Shown here one piece after another: positions 16,250 through 24,686 of a DNA stretch of 64,000 nucleotides. The position numbers and the translations under genes are program-made. How positions within the stretch are numbered: the first letter of the stretch is position 1; each line of letters starts with the position of its first letter. Under the pieces are notes generated by a model. That model saw only the letters and a list, made by a program, of their open reading frames with translations. It searched no databases and was not told the origin of the DNA. The DNA comes from Sandaracinaceae bacterium (GTDB taxonomy: Bacteria; Myxococcota_A; Polyangia; Polyangiales; Sandaracinaceae), in NCBI GenBank assembly GCA_040218145.1, contig JAVJQK010000050.1, positions 124,001 through 188,000 of the forward strand, read 5' to 3'.

Positions 16250-17536
16250 TCAGTCGGGGGCGGCCACGCAGACGGGGGTGTCGAGCACGAAGTACAGCGC
16301 GATCCGCTCCATCGGCAGCAGCTCCTCGTGCGACACCAGGTCGAGCTCGGGGGTGCTCAGCAGCGCGCGGCCGCAGCCCTCGGGCGCGAGCGCCACGACC
16401 GCCGGGTGTCCGGCCTCCTCCTCGAGGAGCACGCGCGGGTAGCTCGGGTCCGCCGTCGGGTCGGTCGAGGGCGCGGCGCCCAGGGCGACCACGCGGCCGA
16501 TCGGCCGCTCGATCGAGAGGTCGGACGGCTCGTAGCGCCAGATGGGGCCGAAGCCGGGGTGCAGGCCCATCATGTCGGGGCCGTCGGAGGTGAGCCGGTG
16601 GCTGGGGCCGATCTGCTCGTCGAGCCACGCCGCGAGCGGCCGATGGGTCACGCGCCCCCGCGGCGTGGCCACGACGCCCTGGATCCAGTCCTCGCGGCGG
16701 TCCGTCGAGGCGGGGATGCGGGACACGTCCCAGGTCCCTCGCGCGGCGTCGTACACGTCGCTCTCGACGTCGTGCGCGGAGGTCATCACGACCGCGGAGG
16801 GATAGAGCGCGTCCACGACGCGGTGCGCGCGGCCGGTGGCGATGAGCACGCCGCCTGCCGCGACCCAGTCGCGCAGCGCGGCGAGCACGGCGGGGTCGCG
16901 GGCGAAGGCGTCCGACTCGGTGCTGGGCGCGACGAGCACGTCGAAGCGGGCCAGCCGCGCGGGCGCGTCGAGCTGCGCCTCGTCGAAGGCCTCCACGTGC
17001 TCCAGCCCGAGCCGCGCGTCGAGCCACGCGGTGCCGTCGTGTCCGGTCAGGGTGGCCACCCGCGGCGCCCAGAGACCTCGCGCCGGATCGCGCCTCGTGG
17101 GCAGCGTGGTCGCGTCGGGCTCCAGCACGATGAGCTGACCGGCGCTGACCTCGATCTCGGTGTCGACCCGGAACGGGCCCGCCTCCACCACGGCCCAGTA
17201 CCGCCCTGGCGCGACGTCGGAGATCTCGAACGCGCCCACCTCGTCCGTCAGCGCGGCGTACTCTCCGCTGGTGGGGAGGCAGCGTCGACAGTGCACGCCC
17301 TCGGGCGGCGGGGTGGGGCGGTGGGCGAGGAGCCGGACGAGCGCGCGGGAGACCGGGACCTCTCGCCCGCGTGGCGCCTCGCCGGGGGCGTAGCCCGGCG
17401 CCCAGACGACCCCGAGCACCGAGGCGTAGGGCTCGCCGGAGGCGGGGATCGGCTCACCGAGGGGCTCCCCGCCCCCCGCGCTGCACGCCGCGAGGAGGAT
17501 TGCCACACCCCCCATCACTCCCCTTGCCGTCCTCAT
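16250..17536 (-). CDS. Lipoprotein with carboxypeptidase-regulatory-like domain
   Basis: A 428-residue lipoprotein: the signal MRTARGVMGGVAILLAAC places Cys at 18. A beta domain of the carboxypeptidase-regulatory (CarboxypepD_reg) type spans about 30-140 (VGAFEISDVAPGRYWAVVEAG), with a CRRC pair. After it lies a domain of about 280 residues with DVLVAPSTESDAF and WVAAGGVLIATG, which recalls glutamine-amidotransferase-like (DUF4159/ThuA-like) folds lacking an obvious catalytic Cys. The role is unknown, probably envelope-located. It converges with the AgmX-like gene, 10 bp apart. An in-frame start farther upstream (17623) would hide the lipoprotein signal and is rejected. Confidence 0.72.
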   Translation of the reverse strand: MRTARGVMGGVAILLAACSAGGGEPLGEPIPASGEPYASVLGVVWAPGYAPGEAPRGREVPVSRALVRLLAHRPTPPPEGVHCRRCLPTSGEYAALTDEVGAFEISDVAPGRYWAVVEAGPFRVDTEIEVSAGQLIVLEPDATTLPTRRDPARGLWAPRVATLTGHDGTAWLDARLGLEHVEAFDEAQLDAPARLARFDVLVAPSTESDAFARDPAVLAALRDWVAAGGVLIATGRAHRVVDALYPSAVVMTSAHDVESDVYDAARGTWDVSRIPASTDRREDWIQGVVATPRGRVTHRPLAAWLDEQIGPSHRLTSDGPDMMGLHPGFGPIWRYEPSDLSIERPIGRVVALGAAPSTDPTADPSYPRVLLEEEAGHPAVVALAPEGCGRALLSTPELDLVSHEELLPMERIALYFVLDTPVCVAAPD

Positions 17537-17656
17537 GCCCACCCGGTGGTCGTCCGCGCCGCTCCCGTTTTCCAACCGTACACCGAAAGAGCGTGGGCGG
17601 ACTTCGGCGTGGTCTTCTCTCACCGCGAGTCGCGTCGCGGTGCCGGCGCCGTCTCC

Positions 17657-19435
17657 CTACTCGAGGACGCGCGCCAGCGCGACGAAGGGCGCCAGCGCGG
17701 CGCGCGTGGCGGCGCGCAGGTCGTCGTCCTGCCGGATCACCGAGGCGAGGTGCGGGCCGACCGTCTCGTAGACCGAGACGAGGCCGCGCCCGACCGCGTT
17801 GCTGCGGAGGTGGCGGTCGCGGAAGCGACGCAGCGCCCCGATCTCGCTCGCCATCGGAGTGCCCCACGCGGCGGTCGCGACGAAGCAAGGCGAGACGGTG
17901 GTGAACTCGATGGCCGGGGTCGTGTACTCGGCCACCGCGATGGGGCTGCCGAGGCCGCACCGGTCCAGGGCCCGGACGGCGACGTAGTAGGCGGTCTCGG
18001 GGGCGAGCCCGCCGAAGTCGACCGCGACCACGTCGCCCGGGGGGATGTCCGGGTCGATGGTGAGCGCCATGTGCTCGAGGCTGGCCGCCTCGGCCGGCAC
18101 GGCGCGCATGAAGCTCTCCAGATCGGTCACCGGCGTACGGGAGATGCGGACCTCGTAGCGGGTGACGCCGAGGTCGTCGTCGGGCGCGATGAACGAGAGG
18201 TGTGCGTAGCGGTGCGCGTCGCGGCGCTCCTCGTACTCCGTCACCGAGACGTCCAGGAGCTCGCCCGGCGGGGTGTTCTCCATGCACACCTCGGGGCCGA
18301 TGACCGTGACCTCCACCCGCGCGCCGGTCACGTCGTCCAGGCGCAGCCGGTCCGCGCCGCTGCCGGGGGCGCTCGACGGGTCGTTCGTGATGCTGCCGTC
18401 CATCTCGTGGACGGTGCCCTCCTGGCCGTCGACCGTGCCGTAGCCCCAGGGGTCGCGCGCGGTCTCGTTGGCCGCGCCGCCGCCCACCGTGAACGGGACG
18501 CGGAAGACGACCGAGGGCTGTCCTCGATAGGGGTAGCCGTAGTTGATCGCCCACGTGTCCCACTGGCCGTCCGGCCCGACCGGCGTGGGGAAGCGCTCCG
18601 GGCCCCAGGCCGCGTTGTAGTCGCCTTCGGTGTTCACCTCGATCCACGCGACGTACTCGCCGTCCGGCCACTCGTCGGGGAGGTTGAACGTGATGGTCTG
18701 AGGGCGCCCGGCGGGCGGCGTCGCCATGGTCACCGCGTCGATCTCCGGCATGATCCGCCGCGCGTCGGTCCCGTACCGGGCGACGTCCCTGTGGTCGAAG
18801 CAGGCGGCGTCGCTGCAGCGCTCGACGTCCCGGCGCGGGGGATAGAGCGAGCCGACCTCGAGCGGGCGCATGGTCGCGTTGCCGGGCTCGAGCTGGAAGG
18901 GCTCCGCGTAGCCGTTCGCGACGTCGTCTGGCGTCAGATAGCGACCCTTGTCGCTGTTGAAGATGCTGGGGCAGCTGACGGCGTCGAGCGCGTCCCGTGA
19001 GCTCGCCGACTGCTGGAAGGACAGGCAGAAGTACTCGTCCCGGGAGAAGTCGCTGGAGGAGCGTGAGGCCCAGCCCTCGCTCGTCCGATCCTGGAAGATC
19101 ACGCGCGGAAAGAGCTCCGCGTCCGGCGCGGCTGCGCGATGGTGGGCCCAGACGGGGAGGGCGCCCTCGCGGCGGCCGTAGGGCCACTGGAAGCCGCTGT
19201 TCATCTGCGAGGCGCCCGGCCGGTTGCCGATGCCGCGGAGGGCCACCGACTGGGTCAGCGCCAGCGTGCGCAGGTACGTGCCGTCGGCGCGCTCGACCCA
19301 GATCGCGATCTGCGCCCGCGAGGTGGGCTCGAAGCTGATCTCCACGACGCGCGGGATCTCGTCCCCCTGGGCCGTGGCCGTCGCCGCGAGGGCGAGCACG
19401 AGCGCGACCGCGCCGATTCCCCTGATCGCTCGCAT
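17657..19435 (-). CDS. Secreted Fn3-type protein with CFI-box C-terminus
   Basis: A 592-residue protein with a signal peptide (1-23, ending ATATAQ). The large central part is beta-rich, and an Fn3-like domain sits at about 410-520 (LAPETAYYVAVRALDRCG). The C-terminal 75 residues match the CFI-box-CTERM module: CFVATAAWGTPMASEIGALR then FRDRHLRSNAVGRGLV. This module is thought to be a sorting or anchoring signal in Myxococcota and related bacteria. Several cysteines in the middle may form disulfides. ATG 19435 starts the signal peptide and has TACCTT 7 nt upstream. No enzymatic role can be assigned. Confidence 0.82.
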   Translation of the reverse strand: MRAIRGIGAVALVLALAATATAQGDEIPRVVEISFEPTSRAQIAIWVERADGTYLRTLALTQSVALRGIGNRPGASQMNSGFQWPYGRREGALPVWAHHRAAAPDAELFPRVIFQDRTSEGWASRSSSDFSRDEYFCLSFQQSASSRDALDAVSCPSIFNSDKGRYLTPDDVANGYAEPFQLEPGNATMRPLEVGSLYPPRRDVERCSDAACFDHRDVARYGTDARRIMPEIDAVTMATPPAGRPQTITFNLPDEWPDGEYVAWIEVNTEGDYNAAWGPERFPTPVGPDGQWDTWAINYGYPYRGQPSVVFRVPFTVGGGAANETARDPWGYGTVDGQEGTVHEMDGSITNDPSSAPGSGADRLRLDDVTGARVEVTVIGPEVCMENTPPGELLDVSVTEYEERRDAHRYAHLSFIAPDDDLGVTRYEVRISRTPVTDLESFMRAVPAEAASLEHMALTIDPDIPPGDVVAVDFGGLAPETAYYVAVRALDRCGLGSPIAVAEYTTPAIEFTTVSPCFVATAAWGTPMASEIGALRRFRDRHLRSNAVGRGLVSVYETVGPHLASVIRQDDDLRAATRAALAPFVALARVLE

Positions 19436-19442
19436 CGCAGGC

Positions 19443-19471
19443 AAGGTAGGCCGCCGAAGCCCGCCAAACAA
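19443..19471 (-). promoter_or_regulatory. Sigma-70-type promoter of the CFI-box protein gene
   Basis: TTGTTT and TACCTT are 17 bp apart; the -10 ends 7 nt before ATG 19435. This fits a leaderless transcript. Confidence 0.55.
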
Positions 19472-19513
19472 GCGGCGGCACGCGGGCCGCGGGATGTGAG
19501 AAGCTCCGCGGCC

Positions 19514-19990
19514 ATGCGAACCCTACTCCTACTCGTGCTCGGCTCGGCCCTCCTCGCCTGCGGCGGGCCGGAGCGTACTTCCTTCCACGGCGAGGGCAGC
19601 GGACCCACCTACGTCGACCCGCCGGACGTCCACCTCGAGGGCGACCACATCCGGATCGATGATCACATCCACTTCGCGCACGACAGCGACGAGATCCTCG
19701 AGACCTCGAACCAGCTGCTCGACCACATCGCGGAGTTCCTCCAGCACCACGACGAGATCACCGCGCTGCACCTGGTGGGTCACACCGACGCGACGGGCAC
19801 GGCGGAGTACAACCGGGAGCTGTCCGAGCGGCGGGCGGCGGCGGTGCGGCGCGCGCTGGTGCAGCGGGGCGTCACCCAGCCCATCGACTCCCGCGGCGCG
19901 GGCCAGTCCGAGCGACTCTGCCAGGAAGACACGGACGACTGCCACCGCCGCAACCGCCGGGTCGAGTTCCGCGTCGATCTCGCGGGCTGA
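19514..19990 (+). CDS. OmpA-family peptidoglycan-binding lipoprotein
   Basis: A 158-residue lipoprotein: the signal MRTLLLLVLGSALLAC has Cys at 16. After a His/Asp-rich segment (DVHLEGDHIRIDDHIHF), an OmpA C-terminal domain fills residues 50-158: SDEILETSNQLLDHIAEFL, LVGHTDATGTAEYNRELSE, RAAAVRRALVQRGV and NRRVEFRV. The Asp and Arg that contact diaminopimelate are present. It should tether an outer or inner membrane to peptidoglycan. It diverges from the CFI-box gene and meets the beta-propeller gene tail to tail (2 bp apart). Confidence 0.92.
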   Translation: MRTLLLLVLGSALLACGGPERTSFHGEGSGPTYVDPPDVHLEGDHIRIDDHIHFAHDSDEILETSNQLLDHIAEFLQHHDEITALHLVGHTDATGTAEYNRELSERRAAAVRRALVQRGVTQPIDSRGAGQSERLCQEDTDDCHRRNRRVEFRVDLAG

Positions 19991-19992
19991 CG

Positions 19993-21003
19993 TTATTCGG
20001 GGATCTCGCCGGTGAGCATGAACAGCTCGCCGGTGTCCCAGCTCGTCGTGTAGACGCGCAGGCCGGGGCCGGGGTGCATCGCGAGGCCGACGAGGCGGTT
20101 GGCGCCGGGCACCTCGTGTCGGCGGTGCGTGTGCTGCGCGGTGTCGATCAGGGACACGTCGCTCGAGCCGAAGTTGGCGACGCCGATCCAGCGCCCGTCC
20201 GCGCTGACGTCGATGCTGCGCGGGTTGCGGCCCGTCGACGCGATCCCGAAGGGCCGGCCGTGATCCTCGGGCCGGTAGAAGCCGATGTGCCCGAGCGAGC
20301 AGGTCACGAAGAAGGTGTGCCGGTCGGGCGAGGGCAGGATGTCGCGGGGATAGCGGCAGACCTCGAGCCGGCCGCGCTCCTGGCCGCCCGCGAACACGTG
20401 AATGAGGTCGTCGGAGAACGCGGCGGTGAGCAGCGTGCCGTCGGCCAGCAGGCCCATGCCCCGGGGACGCTCGCCCGTGGTGAGGCGCCGCACCTCACGC
20501 CCCTCGTCGAGATCCACGACCGAGACGGAGTGGTCGAAGTAGTTGGCGACGTAGAGGGTGCGTCCATCCACGACGACCGTCTTCGGGTGGCTGCCCACCT
20601 CGATCTCGCGGCGCACCCGCAGGGTCGCGAAGTCGATCTCCTCGACCACGTGGCGGCGGAAGTTCGAGACGAAGAGCGTGCGCCCGTCCTCGCTGAAGGC
20701 GCTCTCGACCGCGTTGCCCGGGAAGCTGACCGTGCCCACGCGCTCGAGGCTGTCGGCGTCGTAGACCCACACGTTCTCGCTGTCGGGCCGGCCGAAATTG
20801 CACACGACGACATGCGCGCCGTCGGGGCTGACCTCGACGCTCTTCGGCAGGACACCGGTCTCCGCCACCGCCGCCACCCGGAGGCGCGGGCCGCCGCGCT
20901 CGGTCTGGAAGATCGGCGTGCGCGGTCGCTCTTGCGCGCCGGCCGTCCAGGCCAGGGCGAGCGCCAGCAGCGGTGGCAGCGAGAGCGGGGCGAGGCGACG
21001 CAC
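19993..21003 (-). CDS. Exported YVTN-type beta-propeller protein
   Basis: A 336-residue protein with a signal peptide (about 1-24, ending WTAGAQ). It is built of roughly seven repeats of about 40 residues, such as SVEVSPDGAHVVVCNFG, SAFSEDGRTLFVSNF, TVVVDGRTLYVANYFDHSVS and SIDVSADGRWIGVANFGSS, giving a lactonase/YVTN-like propeller. No catalytic residues can be named, so a binding or scaffold role is as likely as an enzymatic one. The start is a GTG at 21003, chosen because no ATG lies nearby and it begins a good signal peptide. It diverges from the GAF-GGDEF gene. Confidence 0.82.
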   Translation of the reverse strand: MRRLAPLSLPPLLALALAWTAGAQERPRTPIFQTERGGPRLRVAAVAETGVLPKSVEVSPDGAHVVVCNFGRPDSENVWVYDADSLERVGTVSFPGNAVESAFSEDGRTLFVSNFRRHVVEEIDFATLRVRREIEVGSHPKTVVVDGRTLYVANYFDHSVSVVDLDEGREVRRLTTGERPRGMGLLADGTLLTAAFSDDLIHVFAGGQERGRLEVCRYPRDILPSPDRHTFFVTCSLGHIGFYRPEDHGRPFGIASTGRNPRSIDVSADGRWIGVANFGSSDVSLIDTAQHTHRRHEVPGANRLVGLAMHPGPGLRVYTTSWDTGELFMLTGEIPE

Positions 21004-21107
21004 GGCGCGATGGTTTCTCGGATCCTGCCACGCGGCAAGTTTCCCCACCGGAGGCTCGATCGGCGTGACGCGCGTGTGACGGTGGGGCCAGCTGCCTCGT
21101 GCCCTGC

Positions 21108-21113
21108 TATGGT
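21108..21113 (+). promoter_or_regulatory. TAnnnT -10 element of the GAF-GGDEF gene
   Basis: TATGGT ends 7 nt before GTG 21121. It overlaps ATG 21109, which argues that GTG 21121 is the true start. Confidence 0.5.
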
Positions 21114-21120
21114 CGGCGGC

Positions 21121-22128
21121 GTGGCGTCGCGGGATCCGCTCGAAGTTCTGCTCGCGCTGACGCGCCTGCTCGCCGAGGAGACCTCGCTCGAGAAGGAGCT
21201 GCAGGCGACGACCGACGCCGCGCTCGAGGTCCTGCCCGCGGACCACGCGTCCCTGCGGCTCTTCGACGACGAGCGGCGGGAGCTCCTGAGCAGCGCGCGC
21301 TCCGGGACCGGGCAGGGCAAGGCGCCCGCCACGTTCAAGGCGGGTGAAGGCGTGCTCGGCATCGTGGCCGATACGGGCAAAGCCGCCCTCGTGCTGGACA
21401 CATCCACCGACGAGCGCTTCAAGCACGCCTCGGTGGGGTTCGACGTGGGCTCGCTCGTCGCGGTGCCGCTCGTGGCCAGCGGGCAGGTCGTGGGGGTGCT
21501 GAGCGCCTCGGCCGCGGAGCCGGGCTGCTTCTCGGAGCTGCACCGGGACCTCGCGCAGCTCCTGGCGAACTGCACCGTCCCCGCGATCGAGAGCGCGCGG
21601 CTGGCGCACCTGGCCATCACCGACGACCTCACGCGCGCCTACAACTACCGCTACCTCGGGAGCCGGCTCGGGGAGGAGACCAGCCGGGCGCGCCGCTACG
21701 GTGACTCCTTCGGCGTGCTGCTCATGGATCTCGACCACTTCAAGCGGGTCAACGACCGCTACGGCCACCCGGTGGGTGACGAGGTGCTGCGCGGCTTCGC
21801 CGACCGGGTGCGCGCCGAGGTGCGCGAGCCGGACGTGCTCATCCGCCGGGGCGGCGAGGAGTTCGTGCTCCTGATGCCGTCGACGACGCTGCCCGAGGCG
21901 ACCGCGGTGGCCGAGCGTATCCGCGCGAGCGTCGCCGACGAAGCGATCGAGACGGGCGCGGGCCCGGTGTCGGTGACGGTCTCGGTGGGCGTGGCGACCT
22001 GGCGCACGGACGAAGAGGGCGCGTCGGTGGAGTCACGCGCGGACGCGGCCCTCTACCGCGCCAAGGAGGGCGGCCGAGACCGCGTGGTCACGGACCCCAA
22101 TCTCGACGAATCGCACTCTGGGCCCTAG
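21121..22128 (+). CDS. GAF-GGDEF diguanylate cyclase
   Basis: A 335-residue protein. The N-terminal 150 residues form a GAF domain (EVLPADHASLRLFDD, GSLVAVPLVASGQVVGVLS). The C-terminal 170 residues form a GGDEF domain with an intact catalytic loop: ITDDLTRAYNYRYL, LMDLDHFKRVNDRYGHPVGD, IRRGGEEFVLLMP and ADAALYRAKEGGRD. It should make c-di-GMP from GTP in response to a cytoplasmic signal sensed by GAF. The RxxD inhibitory site five residues before GGEEF is degenerate (EPDVLI), so product inhibition may be weak. GTG 21121 is preferred on promoter spacing; ATG 21109 would add four residues. Confidence 0.93.
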   Translation: MASRDPLEVLLALTRLLAEETSLEKELQATTDAALEVLPADHASLRLFDDERRELLSSARSGTGQGKAPATFKAGEGVLGIVADTGKAALVLDTSTDERFKHASVGFDVGSLVAVPLVASGQVVGVLSASAAEPGCFSELHRDLAQLLANCTVPAIESARLAHLAITDDLTRAYNYRYLGSRLGEETSRARRYGDSFGVLLMDLDHFKRVNDRYGHPVGDEVLRGFADRVRAEVREPDVLIRRGGEEFVLLMPSTTLPEATAVAERIRASVADEAIETGAGPVSVTVSVGVATWRTDEEGASVESRADAALYRAKEGGRDRVVTDPNLDESHSGP

Positions 22129-22137
22129 GTCTCGGGC

Positions 22138-22848
22138 ATGGCGAAGCTCCAGATCGACGTGTGGTCCGACATCGCGTGCCCCTGGTGCTACGTGGGCAAG
22201 CGCCGCCTCGAGGCGGCCCTCGAGGGGTTCCCGCACCGCGACGAGGTGGCCATCACGTGGCACTCCTTCGAGCTGGATCCGTCGGCGTCCCAGGAGATCG
22301 ACGTGGAGGAGGTCAGCTACGCGCAGCGGCTGGCCGAGAAGTACCGCGTGCCCGAGGCCGGCGGTCAGCAGATGATCGACAACATGACCGCGACGGCCGC
22401 GAAGGACGGCATCGCGATGCGGTTCGACGTGATCCGGCCGGGCAACACGTTCGACGCGCATCGGCTGCTGCACCTCGCGGAGGAGCGCGGCAAGCAGGAC
22501 GCCCTGAAGGAGCGGCTGCTCGCGGCCTATCTCTGTGAGGGCGAGCGGATCGGGGATCACGAGACCCTGGTCCGGCTCGCGGGAGAGGTCGGCCTCGACG
22601 TGGACGAGGCGGAGGGTGTGCTCGCCTCCCAGAGCTACGCGGCCGACGTGCGCTCGGACGAGTCGCAGGCCGCGCAGCTCGGCATCCACGGCGTCCCCTT
22701 CTTCGTGTTCGACCGCAAGTACGCGGTGCAGGGCGCGCAGCCGGCGGAGATCGTGCGCAAGGTGCTCGACAAGGCCTGGGAGGAGGCGGAGCCCCAGCTG
22801 GTCACCCTCGCCGAGGGCGCGGTCTGCGGCCCCGAGGGCTGCGACTGA
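22138..22848 (+). CDS. FrnE-like DsbA-family oxidoreductase
   Basis: A 236-residue thioredoxin-fold protein of the FrnE/2-hydroxychromene isomerase-like DsbA branch. The active site is WSDIACPWCYVGKRRLE, with a CPWC redox motif near residue 14. A helical insertion follows, and HGVPFFVFDRKYAVQGAQ supplies the cis-Pro loop. A second Cys pair ends the protein (CGPEGCD). No signal peptide is seen, so it acts in the cytoplasm. FrnE proteins have disulfide oxidoreductase activity and protect against oxidative stress in Deinococcus. It starts 9 bp after the diguanylate cyclase gene and is probably co-transcribed with it. Confidence 0.93.
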   Translation: MAKLQIDVWSDIACPWCYVGKRRLEAALEGFPHRDEVAITWHSFELDPSASQEIDVEEVSYAQRLAEKYRVPEAGGQQMIDNMTATAAKDGIAMRFDVIRPGNTFDAHRLLHLAEERGKQDALKERLLAAYLCEGERIGDHETLVRLAGEVGLDVDEAEGVLASQSYAADVRSDESQAAQLGIHGVPFFVFDRKYAVQGAQPAEIVRKVLDKAWEEAEPQLVTLAEGAVCGPEGCD

Positions 22849-22869
22849 TCAGTCCGGGGCTCGCACGCC

Positions 22870-22875
22870 TATACT
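22870..22875 (+). promoter_or_regulatory. TAnnnT -10 element of the M1 peptidase gene
   Basis: TATACT ends 7 nt before ATG 22883. There is no Shine-Dalgarno, so a leaderless transcript is likely. Confidence 0.55.
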
Positions 22876-22882
22876 CCTGGCA

Positions 22883-24661
22883 ATGCTGCGCTCCTCCGCA
22901 TTCTTGCTCGCCTGGCTCGTGAGCTCTGGCGCGCTCGCCTATGACGCCGACCCCATGCTCGCGTCGCTGCGCCCGGCGGAGCGCGCGCGGGCCGTGTCGC
23001 AGGCAGGGCTCGGCGCCCCGAACGCGCTCCCTCTCTACGACATGACCATCGACGTCGCGGACGACTTGCGATCGTTCACGATGGAGGAGGAGGCCTGGGT
23101 CCACAACGACTCGAGCGCCCCGTGGGGCTCGGTCGTCTTCCGGGTGTTCGTCAATACGACACGCGCGGACGCGGTGCGGCTCGAGAGCCTGAGCTGTGAG
23201 GCGGTGCGCTGCGATCACGAGCAGCCCGACGCCTCCGCCATCGTCGTGAGCCCGGCCGCGCCCGTGCCGCCGGGGGGCTGGCTGCGCGTGCGCATGCGAC
23301 TGCGCGGCACGCTGCAGGTCGTCGAGGCCGAGCGGCTGACGCTGATGGGGCAGGGGCTGGAGTCGCTCGGGGCGCTGAGCGGCGGGCACGGAGGCGGCGA
23401 CTACGGCCTGCTCGCGCACGGAGACGGAGTGTCGTCCTTCGCCGCGTTCGCGCCCGTGCTCGCCCGTCGACGCGGGGGCCGCTGGGAGCAGTCCGACGCG
23501 AGCACGATGGGCGATCTCGGCACCGACGCGCTCGCTCACTATCGGGCGCGGATCCGCGTCCCCGACGGAACGCGGGTCGTCGCCACCGGCGTCGAGGACG
23601 CGCCCCGGGTGGTCGGCGCCCGGACCGAGGTGCAGGTGCGGCTCGCGATGGCCCGCGACTTCGCCTTCGTCGCCAGCCCGCGTCTCGAGCGCCGCGACGC
23701 GCAGGTCGGCGAGGTGACGGTCCGCTCCTGGTTCCTGCGCGGTCACGAGGCCTCGGGCGGCCAGGCGCTCGAGGCGGCGACGCACGCGCTCCGTGTCTTC
23801 GAGCGGCGCTTCGGCCCCTATCCCTTCACCGAGCTGGACGTGGTCGAGGCGCCGCTCGTCGGCGGCGCGGGCGGCGTCGAGTTCTCCTCGATGGTCACCA
23901 TCGCGACCATGTTCTATCGCCCGGCCGGCACGGGCGGCGCGCTCGGGGCGCTCATGGGGGGTGGCGATCAGCTCGAGGCGCGGCGACAGGCGATGCTCGA
24001 GTTCGTCACCGCCCACGAGGTCGCGCACCAGTGGTGGCACGGCGTCGTCGGGAGTGACTCGCGCCGCCACCCTTTCCAGGACGAGACCCTCGCGCAGTGG
24101 TCGGCGCTCCTCTACGTGCGCGAACGGCACGGGGCGGCGCGCGAGCAGGCCGAGCGCGAGCAGCAGGTCGCGGCCGGCTACCACATGATGCGCATGATGG
24201 GTCGGCCCGACGGCGCGGTGGACCGCCCGGTGAGCGCCTTCGCCGATCCGCTCAGCTACGGCGGGCTGGTCTATGGCAAGGGGCCGCTGGTCTACCCGGC
24301 CATGCGGCGGCAGGTCGGCAACCGGGCCTTCTTCCGGGCCATCCGTGAGTACGCCGACGCGCACCGCTTCCAGATCGCTCCACCGCGCGCCCTCTTCGAT
24401 CGCTTCGCGCGCGGACGACACGCCTCGGCGGCCCGCGCCCTGGAGCGACGCTGGCTCGACGAGTCCCACGGCGACGCGGATCTCGGAGAGCCGAGCCTGC
24501 CCGGGCTCGGCGGCGACGCGGGGGAGCTGTTGCGCGGCCTGCAAGGAGCGGACGAGGGGCAGCTCCGGCGCATGCTCGAGGGGCTGATGGGAGGGGGCGG
24601 AGGCGGCCAGGCCCCGGATCTCCGAGGGCTGATGGACATGCTCGGCGGGGGCTCGCCCTGA
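22883..24661 (+). CDS. Exported M1-type (gluzincin) metallopeptidase
   Basis: A 592-residue protein with a signal peptide (1-19, ending SSGALA). The zinc site is HEVAHQWWHGVV at about residue 378, with the third ligand in DETLAQWSALLY. The N-terminal 350 residues are the beta-rich aminopeptidase-N-like domain; the exopeptidase GxMEN loop is replaced by GGVEFSS, so classic aminopeptidase activity is uncertain. The tail is Gly-rich (LMGGGGGGQ, DMLGGGSP). It would act in the periplasm or outside the cell. It is followed 25 bp later by the polysaccharide deacetylase gene, which has its own short promoter. Confidence 0.9.
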   Translation: MLRSSAFLLAWLVSSGALAYDADPMLASLRPAERARAVSQAGLGAPNALPLYDMTIDVADDLRSFTMEEEAWVHNDSSAPWGSVVFRVFVNTTRADAVRLESLSCEAVRCDHEQPDASAIVVSPAAPVPPGGWLRVRMRLRGTLQVVEAERLTLMGQGLESLGALSGGHGGGDYGLLAHGDGVSSFAAFAPVLARRRGGRWEQSDASTMGDLGTDALAHYRARIRVPDGTRVVATGVEDAPRVVGARTEVQVRLAMARDFAFVASPRLERRDAQVGEVTVRSWFLRGHEASGGQALEAATHALRVFERRFGPYPFTELDVVEAPLVGGAGGVEFSSMVTIATMFYRPAGTGGALGALMGGGDQLEARRQAMLEFVTAHEVAHQWWHGVVGSDSRRHPFQDETLAQWSALLYVRERHGAAREQAEREQQVAAGYHMMRMMGRPDGAVDRPVSAFADPLSYGGLVYGKGPLVYPAMRRQVGNRAFFRAIREYADAHRFQIAPPRALFDRFARGRHASAARALERRWLDESHGDADLGEPSLPGLGGDAGELLRGLQGADEGQLRRMLEGLMGGGGGGQAPDLRGLMDMLGGGSP

Positions 24662-24674
24662 CGGCCGGGCCTGC

Positions 24675-24680
24675 TACTGT
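24675..24680 (+). promoter_or_regulatory. TAnnnT -10 element of the polysaccharide deacetylase gene
   Basis: TACTGT ends 6 nt before ATG 24687. It lies just after the upstream stop codon. Confidence 0.45.
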
Positions 24681-24686
24681 CGCCCG

